Positions 43,173 to 50,883 of a DNA stretch of 64,000 nucleotides are shown here, one piece after another. The notes beneath the pieces are model-generated. The model saw nothing but the letters and a program-made list of their open reading frames with translations. It was not told the DNA's origin and did no database searches. How positions within the stretch are numbered: position 1 is the stretch's first letter; each line of letters starts with the position of its first letter. The position numbers and the translations under genes were made by a program. The DNA is taken from positions 620,001 through 684,000 of the forward strand of contig NZ_JAERRH010000001.1 of assembly GCF_016741855.1 (NCBI RefSeq), in the 5' to 3' direction. The stretch is from Streptomyces musisoli. GTDB taxonomy: Bacteria > Actinomycetota > Actinomycetes > Streptomycetales > Streptomycetaceae.

Positions 43173-43967
43173 GTGCCGACGTCCAGCGCCAGCACCACCG
43201 ACTCCGCGAAGCCCTCCGCCGCCGGCGGGGTGCAGTCCCTGGAGCGCGCCTTCGATCTGCTCGAGCGGATGGCGGACGCGGGCGGCGAGGTGGGCCTGAG
43301 CGAACTGTCCGCGACCAGCGGGCTGCCGCTGCCCACCATCCACCGGCTGATGCGCACGCTGGTCGCCTGCGGCTACGTACGCCAGCAGGCCAACCGGCGG
43401 TACGCGCTCGGTCCCCGGCTGATCCGGCTCGGCGAGTCCGCCTCCCGGCTGCTCGGCACCTGGGCGCGGCCGTACCTGGCCCGGCTGGTGGAGGAGACCG
43501 GCGAGACGGCGAACATGGCACTGCTCGACGGCGACGAGATCGTGTACGTCGCCCAGGTGCCCTCGAAGCACTCGATGCGGATGTTCACGGAAGTGGGCCG
43601 ACGGGTGCTTCCGCACTCGACCGGTGTGGGCAAGGCCCTGCTGGCCGGGGTGCCGGACGAGGAGGTGCGGGCCCTGCTGGCCCGTACGGGGATGCCGGCC
43701 GCGACGGACAAGACCATCACCACGCCGGAGGGGTTCCTCGCCGCGCTGGAGGACGTGCGGCAGACGGGGTACGCCGTCGACGACAACGAGCAGGAGATCG
43801 GGGTGCGGTGCCTCGCGGTGTCCGTGCCGGACTCTCCGACGGCCGCGGCGATCTCCATCTCCGGGCCGGCCGGGCGGGTCACCGAGGCCGCGACCGACAA
43901 GATCGTGCCGGTCCTCCAGCAGATCGCCCTCGAGCTGTCCCAGGCCCTGGCCAGTTCGGGCGCCTAG
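43173..43967 (+). CDS. allR: IclR-family repressor, AllR-like
   Basis: This 264-residue regulator has an N-terminal winged HTH (GGVQSLERAFDLLERMADAG, then LSELSATSGLPLPTIHRLM). The C-terminal IclR effector domain (LARLVEETGETANMALLDGD, LPHSTGVGKALLAG, DDNEQEIGVRCLAVSV) follows. Its location, divergent from allantoinase and near malate synthase, fits AllR, which represses allantoin-degradation genes and responds to pathway intermediates such as allantoate or glyoxylate. GTG 43173 has GAAAGGAA upstream; an earlier in-frame ATG 43101 is less likely. Confidence 0.9.
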   Translation: MPTSSASTTDSAKPSAAGGVQSLERAFDLLERMADAGGEVGLSELSATSGLPLPTIHRLMRTLVACGYVRQQANRRYALGPRLIRLGESASRLLGTWARPYLARLVEETGETANMALLDGDEIVYVAQVPSKHSMRMFTEVGRRVLPHSTGVGKALLAGVPDEEVRALLARTGMPAATDKTITTPEGFLAALEDVRQTGYAVDDNEQEIGVRCLAVSVPDSPTAAAISISGPAGRVTEAATDKIVPVLQQIALELSQALASSGA

Positions 43968-43974
43968 GTTCTTT

Positions 43975-44000
43975 CGTTCGGATCCGGCCTGATCCGAACG
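43975..44000 (+). terminator. Hairpin terminator after allR (possible short mobile-type element)
   Basis: A perfect 10-bp stem CGTTCGGATC / GATCCGAACG with a 6-base loop starts 8 bases beyond the allR stop. The flanks TTCTTTCGTT and AACGAGCGGCCCTGGG match a longer element at 52437-52553, so it may be an internally deleted copy that now acts as a terminator. Confidence 0.75.
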
Positions 44001-44113
44001 AGCGGCCCTGGGAGCGCGGTCCGCTCCGTTCCCGGGCGGGTGCGGGTGCGGGTGCGTCGCGGCCGGTCGCGCGGCTTCCCGCATCCCTGAGCGGGCCCGC
44101 GCGGCACACGCCC

Positions 44114-44428
44114 TCAGGTACGCGGCGGTTCACCGAAAAGATCCACCGCCTCGCGCACACCCCTGAGGCCCCGGGCCAGCGCACTCACCGAGCCGATCGC
44201 CGCCGCGATCAGTAACAGGCTGCCGCGCAGGCGCGGCGTCTCCGGGGCGCCGCCGGAGGCCATGGCCGCAAGGGAGGCCAGCTCGTTCTCGGCTATGCCC
44301 CGGTCGGGGAAGTCGGACGGTAACGCGGCGAGTTCGCGACGCAGCCGGGCCACCGCGCTCCGCAGTTCCGCCACCCTCGGGTCCTCGTCGCTGCCGGTCA
44401 CCGGCCTCTGCCCCAAGCTCCGCAACAC
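44114..44428 (-). CDS. DUF5955-type small protein with two TTA codons
   Basis: The 104-residue protein begins VLRSLGQRPVTGSDEDPRVA (GTG start read as Met). It then has a coiled helix (ELRSAVARLRRELAALP) and a C-terminal hydrophobic segment (GSLLLIAAAIGSVSALARGL). It matches, from memory, the streptomycete DUF5955 family of unknown function. GTG 44428 has GGGGGAGGG upstream. Two Leu codons are TTA: in ELAALPSD (44321-44323) and in SLLLIA (44213-44215). Such codons are read only by the bldA tRNA, so translation is probably development-dependent. Confidence 0.8.
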   Translation of the reverse strand: MLRSLGQRPVTGSDEDPRVAELRSAVARLRRELAALPSDFPDRGIAENELASLAAMASGGAPETPRLRGSLLLIAAAIGSVSALARGLRGVREAVDLFGEPPRT

Positions 44429-44572
44429 AGCCCTCCCCCTGGCACGCCGTCGTGCGCGGGACAGTAAACGCCACACCGTGCGGGAGCGCCACAGCGCGGA
44501 CCGAAATTCAGCCCAACGGAACCGGGCCCGGAAAATCCGTCCGGTTCCGCCGCCGTCGGGTATGCAGGACCC

Positions 44573-45181
44573 ATGACGGACAAGCGGGATCTTCAGGGGG
44601 ATGTCGCGGGGCTGCTGCTCGCGGCGGGCGGCGGCAGAAGGCTCGGCGGACGCCCCAAGGCACTGCTGACGCACCGGGGGCGGCCCCTGGTCGAGCACGC
44701 GGTCGGCGTGCTGCGCGCGGCGGGGTGCGGGCGGATCCATGTGGTGCTGGGCGCCGGGGCGGACGAGGTGCGAGGCCGTGCCCGCCTGGCCGGCTGTGTC
44801 CTGGTGGACAACCCGGACTGGGCGCAGGGCATGGGATCCTCGCTGCGCGCGGGACTGGCCTCGCTCGCCGGGACGGGGGTGCACGCGGCCCTGGTCGGCC
44901 TGGTCGACCAGCCCGGCATCGGGGCGGCCGCGGCGGGCCGGGTACTCGGCGCCTACGAGGACGAGAAAACGCTGGTCTCGGCCGCCTATGACGGGGTACG
45001 CGGCCACCCCGTGCTGTTCGGCTCCGCCCACTGGGCGGGCATCGCGGAGACGGCCGTCGGGGACCGCGGGGCGCGGGCCTACCTCATGGCGCACGAGGCC
45101 CGGATCCGGCTCGTGGAGTGCGGGGACGTCGCCGAGCCGTACGACATCGACACCGAGGCCGACCTGAGCCACCTTGAGTGA
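44573..45181 (+). CDS. MobA/MocA-like nucleotidyltransferase
   Basis: The 202-residue NTP transferase opens with GLLLAAGGGRRLGGRPKALL, the nucleotide-binding loop of MobA/MocA/IspD-type enzymes. NPDWAQGMGSSLRAGL and LVGLVDQPGI follow, the latter with the metal-binding Asp. RGHPVLFGSAHW is typical of the molybdenum cofactor cytidylyltransferase branch. In a purine-catabolic neighbourhood it probably matures the molybdenum cofactor of xanthine dehydrogenase. GCAGGA lies upstream of ATG 44573. Confidence 0.85.
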   Translation: MTDKRDLQGDVAGLLLAAGGGRRLGGRPKALLTHRGRPLVEHAVGVLRAAGCGRIHVVLGAGADEVRGRARLAGCVLVDNPDWAQGMGSSLRAGLASLAGTGVHAALVGLVDQPGIGAAAAGRVLGAYEDEKTLVSAAYDGVRGHPVLFGSAHWAGIAETAVGDRGARAYLMAHEARIRLVECGDVAEPYDIDTEADLSHLE

Positions 45182-45246
45182 ACGGGGTGGCACCGAGCGC
45201 CACCTTGCCTCGACCCAGAGAATCTCGACATCAACAAACCATTGAA

Positions 45247-45264
45247 GTTCCACGATGAGGAAAC
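45247..45264. promoter_or_regulatory. TTCC-N7-GGAA site upstream of malate synthase
   Basis: GTTCC-ACGATGA-GGAAAC lies about 100 bases upstream of the aceB ATG and matches the spacing of the site in front of allR. The surrounding region (45200-45300) is AT-rich and probably holds the promoter. Confidence 0.55.
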
Positions 45265-45365
45265 TAGTATCCACTGTTCAGAAGCGTCCGACCGCACAGT
45301 GGGCGCTCACTGTCCTATTCGTGCCACTTGGCACCCGGTGCCACCGCTGAAGGAAGTGACAGCTC

Positions 45366-46991
45366 ATGTCCGCACCAGCGCCGTCCCCGCTGGCCATCGT
45401 CGACGCCGAGCCCCTGCCCCGGCAGGAAGAGGTCCTCACGGACGCTGCGCTCGCCTTCGTGGCGGAGCTGCACCGGCGGTTCACCCCGCGCCGTGACGAA
45501 CTCCTCGCCCGCCGGGCCGAGCGCCGCGCCGAGATCGCCCGCACCTCCACGCTCGACTTCCTCCCCGAGACGGCCGCGATCCGCGCGGACGACTCCTGGA
45601 AGGTCGCCCCGGCCCCGGCCGCGCTGAACGACCGGCGCGTCGAGATCACCGGCCCCACCGACCGCAAGATGACCATCAACGCGCTTAACTCGGGCGCCCG
45701 GGTCTGGCTCGCCGACTTCGAGGACGCCTCCGCTCCCACCTGGGAGAACGTCGTCCTCGGCCAGGCCAACCTGATCGACGCCTACACCCGGAACATCGAC
45801 TTCACCGACGAGCGCACCGGCAAGTCGTACGCCCTGCGGCCGGACGAGGAGCTGGCGACCGTCGTCATGCGCCCGCGCGGCTGGCACCTGGACGAGCGGC
45901 ACCTCGTCGACGCCGACGGCACGCCGGTGCCGGGCGCCTTCGTCGACTTCGGCCTGTACTTCTTCCACAACGCCCAGCGGCTGCTCGACCTCGGCAAGGG
46001 GCCGTACTTCTACCTGCCGAAGACCGAGTCGCACCTCGAAGCCCGGCTGTGGAACGACGTGTTCGTCTTCGCGCAGGACTACGTCGGCATCCCGCAGGGC
46101 ACCGTCCGCGCGACCGTCCTGATCGAGACGATCACGGCCGCGTACGAGATGGAGGAGATCCTCTACGAACTCCGCGACCACGCCGCCGGGCTGAACGCCG
46201 GCCGCTGGGACTACCTGTTCTCCATCGTGAAGAACTTCCGTGACGGCGGAGCCAGGTTCGTCCTGCCGGACCGCAACGCGGTGACGATGACCGCCCCGTT
46301 CATGCGGGCGTACACCGAACTCCTCGTCCGCACCTGCCACAAGCGCGGCGCGCACGCCATCGGCGGCATGGCGGCCTTCATCCCGTCCCGGCGCGACGCC
46401 GAGGTCAACAAGGTGGCCTTCGAGAAGGTCCGCGCCGACAAGGACCGGGAGGCCGGCGACGGCTTCGACGGCTCCTGGGTGGCTCACCCCGACCTGGTGC
46501 CGATCGCCATGGAGTCCTTCGACAAGGTCCTCGGCGACAAGCCCAACCAGAAGGACCGGCTGCGCGAGGACGTCCGCGTCGAGGCCGCCGAGCTGATCGC
46601 GATCGACTCGCTGGACGCCAAGCCGACGTACAACGGCCTGGTCAACGCCGTCCAGGTGGGCATCCGTTACATCGAGGCATGGCTGCGCGGGCTCGGCGCG
46701 GTCGCCATCTTCAACCTCATGGAGGACGCGGCCACCGCCGAGATCTCCCGCTCGCAGATCTGGCAGTGGATCAACGCCGGTGTCGAGTTCGAGAACGGCG
46801 ACAGGGCCACGCCGGAGCTGGCCCGCAAGGTCGCGGCCGAGGAACTCGACGCCATCCGCAAGGAGATCGGCGAGGAGGCCTTCGCGGCCGGCCACTGGCA
46901 GGAGGCGCACGATCTGCTGCTGACGGTGGCCCTGGACGAGGACTACGCCGACTTCCTCACGCTGCCGGCGTACCAGCAGCTCAAGGGCTGA
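45366..46991 (+). CDS. aceB: Malate synthase A
   Basis: This 541-residue enzyme condenses glyoxylate with acetyl-CoA to give malate. Signature blocks include [55 protein letters not shown] and the family hallmark [30 protein letters not shown] lies near the C-terminus. Length is normal for the A isoform. GAAGGAAG precedes ATG 45366. Standing beside allantoinase, allantoicase and an AllR-type regulator, it consumes the glyoxylate released from ureide breakdown. A strong terminator follows. Confidence 0.97.
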   Translation: MSAPAPSPLAIVDAEPLPRQEEVLTDAALAFVAELHRRFTPRRDELLARRAERRAEIARTSTLDFLPETAAIRADDSWKVAPAPAALNDRRVEITGPTDRKMTINALNSGARVWLADFEDASAPTWENVVLGQANLIDAYTRNIDFTDERTGKSYALRPDEELATVVMRPRGWHLDERHLVDADGTPVPGAFVDFGLYFFHNAQRLLDLGKGPYFYLPKTESHLEARLWNDVFVFAQDYVGIPQGTVRATVLIETITAAYEMEEILYELRDHAAGLNAGRWDYLFSIVKNFRDGGARFVLPDRNAVTMTAPFMRAYTELLVRTCHKRGAHAIGGMAAFIPSRRDAEVNKVAFEKVRADKDREAGDGFDGSWVAHPDLVPIAMESFDKVLGDKPNQKDRLREDVRVEAAELIAIDSLDAKPTYNGLVNAVQVGIRYIEAWLRGLGAVAIFNLMEDAATAEISRSQIWQWINAGVEFENGDRATPELARKVAAEELDAIRKEIGEEAFAAGHWQEAHDLLLTVALDEDYADFLTLPAYQQLKG

Positions 46992-47033
46992 CCTCGAGGA
47001 CTGACCCGCACGAGGATCTCGCCGAGGATCTCA

Positions 47034-47068
47034 CCGAGCGGCCCGGGAGCCTTCCCCGGGCCGCTCGG
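47034..47068. terminator. Bidirectional terminator between aceB and the HipA-like gene
   Basis: A perfect 14-bp stem (CCGAGCGGCCCGGG / CCCGGGCCGCTCGG) with a 7-base loop lies 43 bases past the aceB stop and 46 bases past the convergent gene's stop. Confidence 0.92.
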
Positions 47069-47113
47069 CCGTCTACCGGGGGAACCGACCGTCGCGGGCT
47101 CCGGGAGGCCGGG

Positions 47114-48028
47114 TCACCCAAGGTGCGTCGACCAGTCCTGTTCCGCCGCCGGCTTGCCGTGCAGGTCGGGGACCCGCTTCAGCCAGTCCGGGCGGCCCGC
47201 CTCGGTCTTCGCCGCGCGGGCGGCCTCCTCGGCCGCGAGCTCCTCGCTGCTCGGGAAGTCGGTGGGCAGCCACTCGGGCGAGAGCCGGACGCGGTCCAGC
47301 AGATAGCCGACGTAGGCGTCCCGGACGTCGTCGGGTGTGGCGAACCCGGCGTCCTCCGCGAGCCAGGCGTCCGGCACCTCGGCGACGATGCCGCGCAGCA
47401 GCTCCTTTGTCACCCGGGGCGCCAGTTCGGCGTCGGCGGCCCGCACGTCGGGGTCGTAGCGGCCGAGTGCGTGGTGCCGGAAGTCGTACCTGCGGCCCGG
47501 GGCGGTGGTGTCCCAGCGGTGGTGGAAGACCAGGGCGGCACCGTGGTCGATGAGCCACAGCCGCGGGGGCGCGGTGCCGAACGTGGGCCAGACCATCAGG
47601 TTGGAGCTGTGGACCGTGCGGTCGACGTTGACCGTGAGGGCGTCCAGCCAGACGATCCGGCCGGCCTCCAGCGGGTCCACCGGGAAGACCCGGGCGATGT
47701 CCGGGGTGAGGTCCCTTGCGCCCGGCAGGTAGTCCATGCCGAGGTTGAGACCCGCGCTGGCGCTGTGCAGCTCGCGCACCTCCTGGTGCGGCTCCGCGGC
47801 GGCGACGGCGGGGTCGAAGTGGACGAGGACCAGTTCCGGGAAGCGCAGTCCGAGCGCGCGGGCCAGCTCCCCGACGATGATCTCGGCGACCAGTGCCTTG
47901 TGGCCCTGGGCCGAGCCGGTGAACTTCACGACGTACGTGCCGAGGTCGTCGGCCTCGACGACTCCGGGCACGGAGCCGCCGGACCGCAGGGGGGTCACGT
48001 ATCGAACAGCAGTCACGTCGCGCAGCAC
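47114..48028 (-). CDS. HipA-like kinase-fold protein
   Basis: This 304-residue protein starts VLRDVTAVRYVTPLRSGGSVPG and continues DLGTYVVKFTGSAQGHKALVAEIIV (Lys in VVKF). LDALTVNVDRTVHSSNLMVW and RLWLIDHGAALVFHH (DHG) follow. These resemble the HipA/phosphatidylinositol-kinase-like ATP-binding fold seen in single-gene actinobacterial HipA family kinases, with no HipB antitoxin nearby. GTG 48028 has no Shine-Dalgarno, and a TACCCT element 6 bases upstream suggests a leaderless transcript. The function is unknown; a toxin role is not implied by the context. Confidence 0.72.
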   Translation of the reverse strand: MLRDVTAVRYVTPLRSGGSVPGVVEADDLGTYVVKFTGSAQGHKALVAEIIVGELARALGLRFPELVLVHFDPAVAAAEPHQEVRELHSASAGLNLGMDYLPGARDLTPDIARVFPVDPLEAGRIVWLDALTVNVDRTVHSSNLMVWPTFGTAPPRLWLIDHGAALVFHHRWDTTAPGRRYDFRHHALGRYDPDVRAADAELAPRVTKELLRGIVAEVPDAWLAEDAGFATPDDVRDAYVGYLLDRVRLSPEWLPTDFPSSEELAAEEAARAAKTEAGRPDWLKRVPDLHGKPAAEQDWSTHLG

Positions 48029-48059
48029 ACCGGCCAGGGTAGACGCCTCGCGAAGACCG

Positions 48060-48660
48060 ACGCCGAGCACCACCACACACCGGCCGCCCCTCCTGAAAAC
48101 CGACGAGAAGATCACCGAGCACCGCCTGAACACCGGCGAGAGGAACACCGAGCACCGCTGGGCACCGGCGAGAAGCGAGTACCGCTGGGCACCGGCCATC
48201 GACCGCGGGCGCGTCGTGGCTGGTCGCGCAGTTCCCCGCGCCCCTACGGGGCACGGCACCTCGCGGAGAAGAACACGAGTACCGCTGGGCACCGGCCGTC
48301 CCCCGCGGCCGCATCGTGGCCGGTCGCGCAGTTCCCCGCGCCCCTACGGGGCGGCGGCCACCCCGCCACGGCGCCTCGCGGACCTCGCGGAGATCGGCGT
48401 CGCGTACCACTGCACACCGGCCGCCCCCTCCTGAACACCGGCCGTCCCCCGCGGGCGCGTCGTGGCTGGTCGCGCAGTTCCACGCGGCCCTGCGGGGCGG
48501 CGGCCACCCCGCCACAGTGCCTCGCGGAGATCGCGGAGATCGGCGTCGCGTACCACTGCACACCGGCCGCCCCCTCCTGAACACCGGCCGTCCCCCGGCG
48601 GGCGCGTCGTGGTCGGTCGCGCTGTTCCACGCGGCCCTGCGGGGCGGCGGGCGCCTCACT
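48060..48660. repeat. Complex repeat field with the CGCGCAGTTCCCCGCGCCCC element
   Basis: Four to five copies of GGTCGCGCAGTTCCCCGCGC and its relative ending CACGCGGCCCTGCGGGG recur. They lie within a higher-order unit that repeats at 146 bp (CGGCGTCGCGTACCACTGCA at 48395 and 48541). The short palindromic core is a frequent streptomycete intergenic repeat. Short ACCGAGCACCGCTGGGCACC units precede it. The 679-base gap 48029-48707 contains only these repeats. Confidence 0.88.
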
Positions 48661-48707
48661 GGACGCCGTTCGTGGCCGGTTGCGCTTCCCTTGTCCTCCG
48701 GCGGTGG

Positions 48708-50747
48708 TCAGGGGGTTCGCAGGGGGTTCGGGAAGGGCAGGTAGCGGGCGTCCGCGCCGTCCGCGCCCGTCCAGCGCAGCAGCAGGTTGGTCTTGCCGGG
48801 CAGGGTCGGCGCGGTGAGCAGGGCGGGGATCTCGGGAAGGTCGTGGCGGGCGAGTTCGCGGCGGGCGGCGGGCCACGGGTCCAGCCCATGGTGGTCGGCG
48901 AGCGCGCCGGCGATCTCGGTGAGGTGGTTGACGACCAGGCAGTACACCAGCCGCTCCCAGCCGGCGGCCCGCGTGACGTCCGGCAGCAGTTTGGCGCCCT
49001 CGGCGTCGCGGAACAGGGCCTGCACGGGCGTGCCGGCCGCGTCCACGGCGACGAGGGTGTTCTGGAGGTGGGCCTCCAGCACCACCCCGTGGACGTCGAA
49101 CGCGGCCAGGGCGGGCGGTACGACCTGCCGCAGGTACGCCTCCCACCAGCCGTCCGGATCGGCCGTGGCGGCCAGCGGGCTGCCCTCGAAGCCCTCGGCG
49201 AGACCCGCCGCGAGCAGCGGGGTGGCGCCCGGCAGGAGGTGGCCGCGCAGCCCGTCCCGGACCAGCACGGCCAGCTCCTCGAAGGCGAAGGCGGCAGTGC
49301 GGTAGCCACGGTCGCTCAGCCAGGCCGCGGACGGGCTCCGCTCCACGAGCGCCTCCCCGGCCGCGGACCGGCCCCGCTCCACGAGCGCCTCCCCGGCCGC
49401 GGACCGGCCCCGCTCCACGAGCGCCTCCCCGGCCGCGGACCGGCCCCGCTCCACGAGCGCGTCCCCGGCCGCGGACCGGCCGCGCTCCGTGAAGGCGTGC
49501 CTGGCGGCGGTGTCGGTACGGCGAAGCTTCCGCAGGTCGTGACGCCACAGCCGGCGGATGTCGTTGGTGATGCGGACGTCCAGGCTGAACTTCAGGAACA
49601 GATCGCGACGGGGCTCGTACACCGTGCGGACGGCGGCCGTGGGCCAGGTGTCGAAGGCGGTGGTGCCGAGCCGCAGCAGCCGGCCGTCGGCGAACGCGGG
49701 AGCCAGCTCGCGGGCGGTCAGGTCGAGCTGCCAGGGATGGGCGGGCAGCAGCCGGTAGCCGGGCGGGGCAGTGCCGAGCGCGTCCAGGGCACTGGTGTCG
49801 CCCTCCTCGGCCACCTGGTCCTCGCGGACACCGAGCAGCGCCAGCGGGAACCGGGCGTGCGCCTCGGGGGCGTACGGCAGCCAGGAGGCGGCCGGGCCGC
49901 CGCCGCGCGCCTTGGGGGCCGGGTGGTACGGATGGCCGGTGAGCAGGGACTGCTCGGAACGCAGATACGGGTCCCCGGGCGGGGTGGCCCGGGCGCGGGC
50001 GGTGAGCAGGGCGGCGACCGTGTCCCGGCTGTCGATCATCTCGGCCGGCAGGTCGCCGCCGGGCAGCCCGGTGTACCGGCGCAGTTCCTCGGCGACCAGT
50101 TTGACCAGCTCCGGGTGGCCGATGCGGCGCCAGGTCCCGGCCGTGTACAGCTCGGGGTCCGAGGGGCGCCGCCCGGCGCGCACCCGCAGCAGGCGTCCGC
50201 CCGGCAGCCGGTGGACGCGGCGGTCCCCGGCCGCGTCCGGGAGCGGCTCGGCGACCTCGCGCAGCAGGCAGTTGAGCAGGGGCGCGGCCGCGTACGCGTC
50301 GGCGCTGCGGCCGACCTCGCCGCTGGCCGCGTCGGCGCGGCGGCCGGCCTCGCCGGTAGCCGCGTCGGCGCTGCGGCCAACCTCGCCAGTGGCCGCGTCG
50401 GCGCGGCGGCCAACCTCGCCGGTAGCCGCGTCGGCGCTGCGGCCAACCTCGCCGGTAGCCGCGTCGGCGCGGCGGCCAACCTCGCCGGTAGCCGCGTCGG
50501 CGCGGCGGCCAACCTCGCCAGTGGCCGCGTCGGCGCTGCGGCCAACCTCGCCGGTAGCCGCGTCGGCGCTGCGGCCAACCTCGCCGGTAGCCGCGTCGGC
50601 GCTGCGGCCAACCTCGCCAGTGGCCGCGTCGGCGCTGCGGCCAACCTCGCCGGTAGCCGCGTCGGCGCGGCGGTCGGCCTCGCCGCTGGTCGCGGCGGCG
50701 CGGCGGCCGGTCTCGCCGGTGGGGGGTGTGAGGTCCACGCGTTCCAT
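48708..50747 (-). CDS. IucA/IucC siderophore synthetase with repeat insertions
   Basis: This 679-residue NRPS-independent siderophore synthetase adenylates a citrate-type carboxylate and couples it to an amine. Core motifs are LLTGHPYHPAPKARGG, YRLLPAHPWQLDL, LKFSLDVRITNDIRRLWR and GVVLEAHLQNTLV, with a FhuF-like iron-reductase tail region near the C-terminus. Residues 17-148 are eleven to twelve copies of an 11-residue ADAATGEVGRS unit, and a second insertion is four copies of a 12-residue ERGRSAAGEALV unit. Both keep frame. Conserved sequence starts at YAAAPLLNCLLREVAE, residue 151. ATG 50747 lacks a strong ribosome site. The gene is divergent from a second synthetase. Confidence 0.88.
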   Translation of the reverse strand: MERVDLTPPTGETGRRAAATSGEADRRADAATGEVGRSADAATGEVGRSADAATGEVGRSADAATGEVGRSADAATGEVGRRADAATGEVGRRADAATGEVGRSADAATGEVGRRADAATGEVGRSADAATGEAGRRADAASGEVGRSADAYAAAPLLNCLLREVAEPLPDAAGDRRVHRLPGGRLLRVRAGRRPSDPELYTAGTWRRIGHPELVKLVAEELRRYTGLPGGDLPAEMIDSRDTVAALLTARARATPPGDPYLRSEQSLLTGHPYHPAPKARGGGPAASWLPYAPEAHARFPLALLGVREDQVAEEGDTSALDALGTAPPGYRLLPAHPWQLDLTARELAPAFADGRLLRLGTTAFDTWPTAAVRTVYEPRRDLFLKFSLDVRITNDIRRLWRHDLRKLRRTDTAARHAFTERGRSAAGDALVERGRSAAGEALVERGRSAAGEALVERGRSAAGEALVERSPSAAWLSDRGYRTAAFAFEELAVLVRDGLRGHLLPGATPLLAAGLAEGFEGSPLAATADPDGWWEAYLRQVVPPALAAFDVHGVVLEAHLQNTLVAVDAAGTPVQALFRDAEGAKLLPDVTRAAGWERLVYCLVVNHLTEIAGALADHHGLDPWPAARRELARHDLPEIPALLTAPTLPGKTNLLLRWTGADGADARYLPFPNPLRTP
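49344..49487. repeat. 36-bp x4 in-frame repeat in siderophore synthetase
   Basis: Four nearly identical copies (49344, 49380, 49416, 49452) begin CACGAGCGCSTCCCCGGCCG. On the minus strand each encodes a 12-residue unit between the substrate-site RRLWRHDLRKLRR region and the RGYRTAAFAFEEL helix. Copies differ by only one to three bases. Confidence 0.96.
50304..50699. repeat. 33-bp x11-12 in-frame repeat in siderophore synthetase N-terminus
   Basis: A 33-bp unit, GCGGCCAACCTCGCC then GGTAGCCGCGTCGGCGCT, is tandemly repeated eleven times with an extra degenerate copy at the gene start side. Variation is mainly GCTGCGG versus GCGGCGG and GTAGCC versus GTGGCC. Each unit encodes an 11-residue Ala/Gly/acid-base unit with no Pro, likely a helix or flexible coil. 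Confidence 0.97.
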
Positions 50748-50883
50748 TCGTCCGTCGTCCAGGGCCCGCGGTCGTCCCCGCGCACACCAGTGCGCCGTCC
50801 GGGGCCGGTGATGATCAGTATGGCTGTCGTCCCCGGCAGTCCCCGACTATCGTGCCGTGCCCGCGTACCCGAGGAGCCCTGCC

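Noticed and set aside
47114..48028. A toxin-antitoxin pair
   Set aside because: No HipB-like HTH gene lies beside it; only repeats are upstream.
50304..50699. A CRISPR array
   Set aside because: The 33-bp units are directly tandem with no unique spacers, keep reading frame and lie within a coding gene. No cas genes are present.
50748..50883. An iron box (DmdR/IdeR site) between the siderophore synthetases
   Set aside because: No TTAGGTTAG-type palindrome could be found by eye in this gap.
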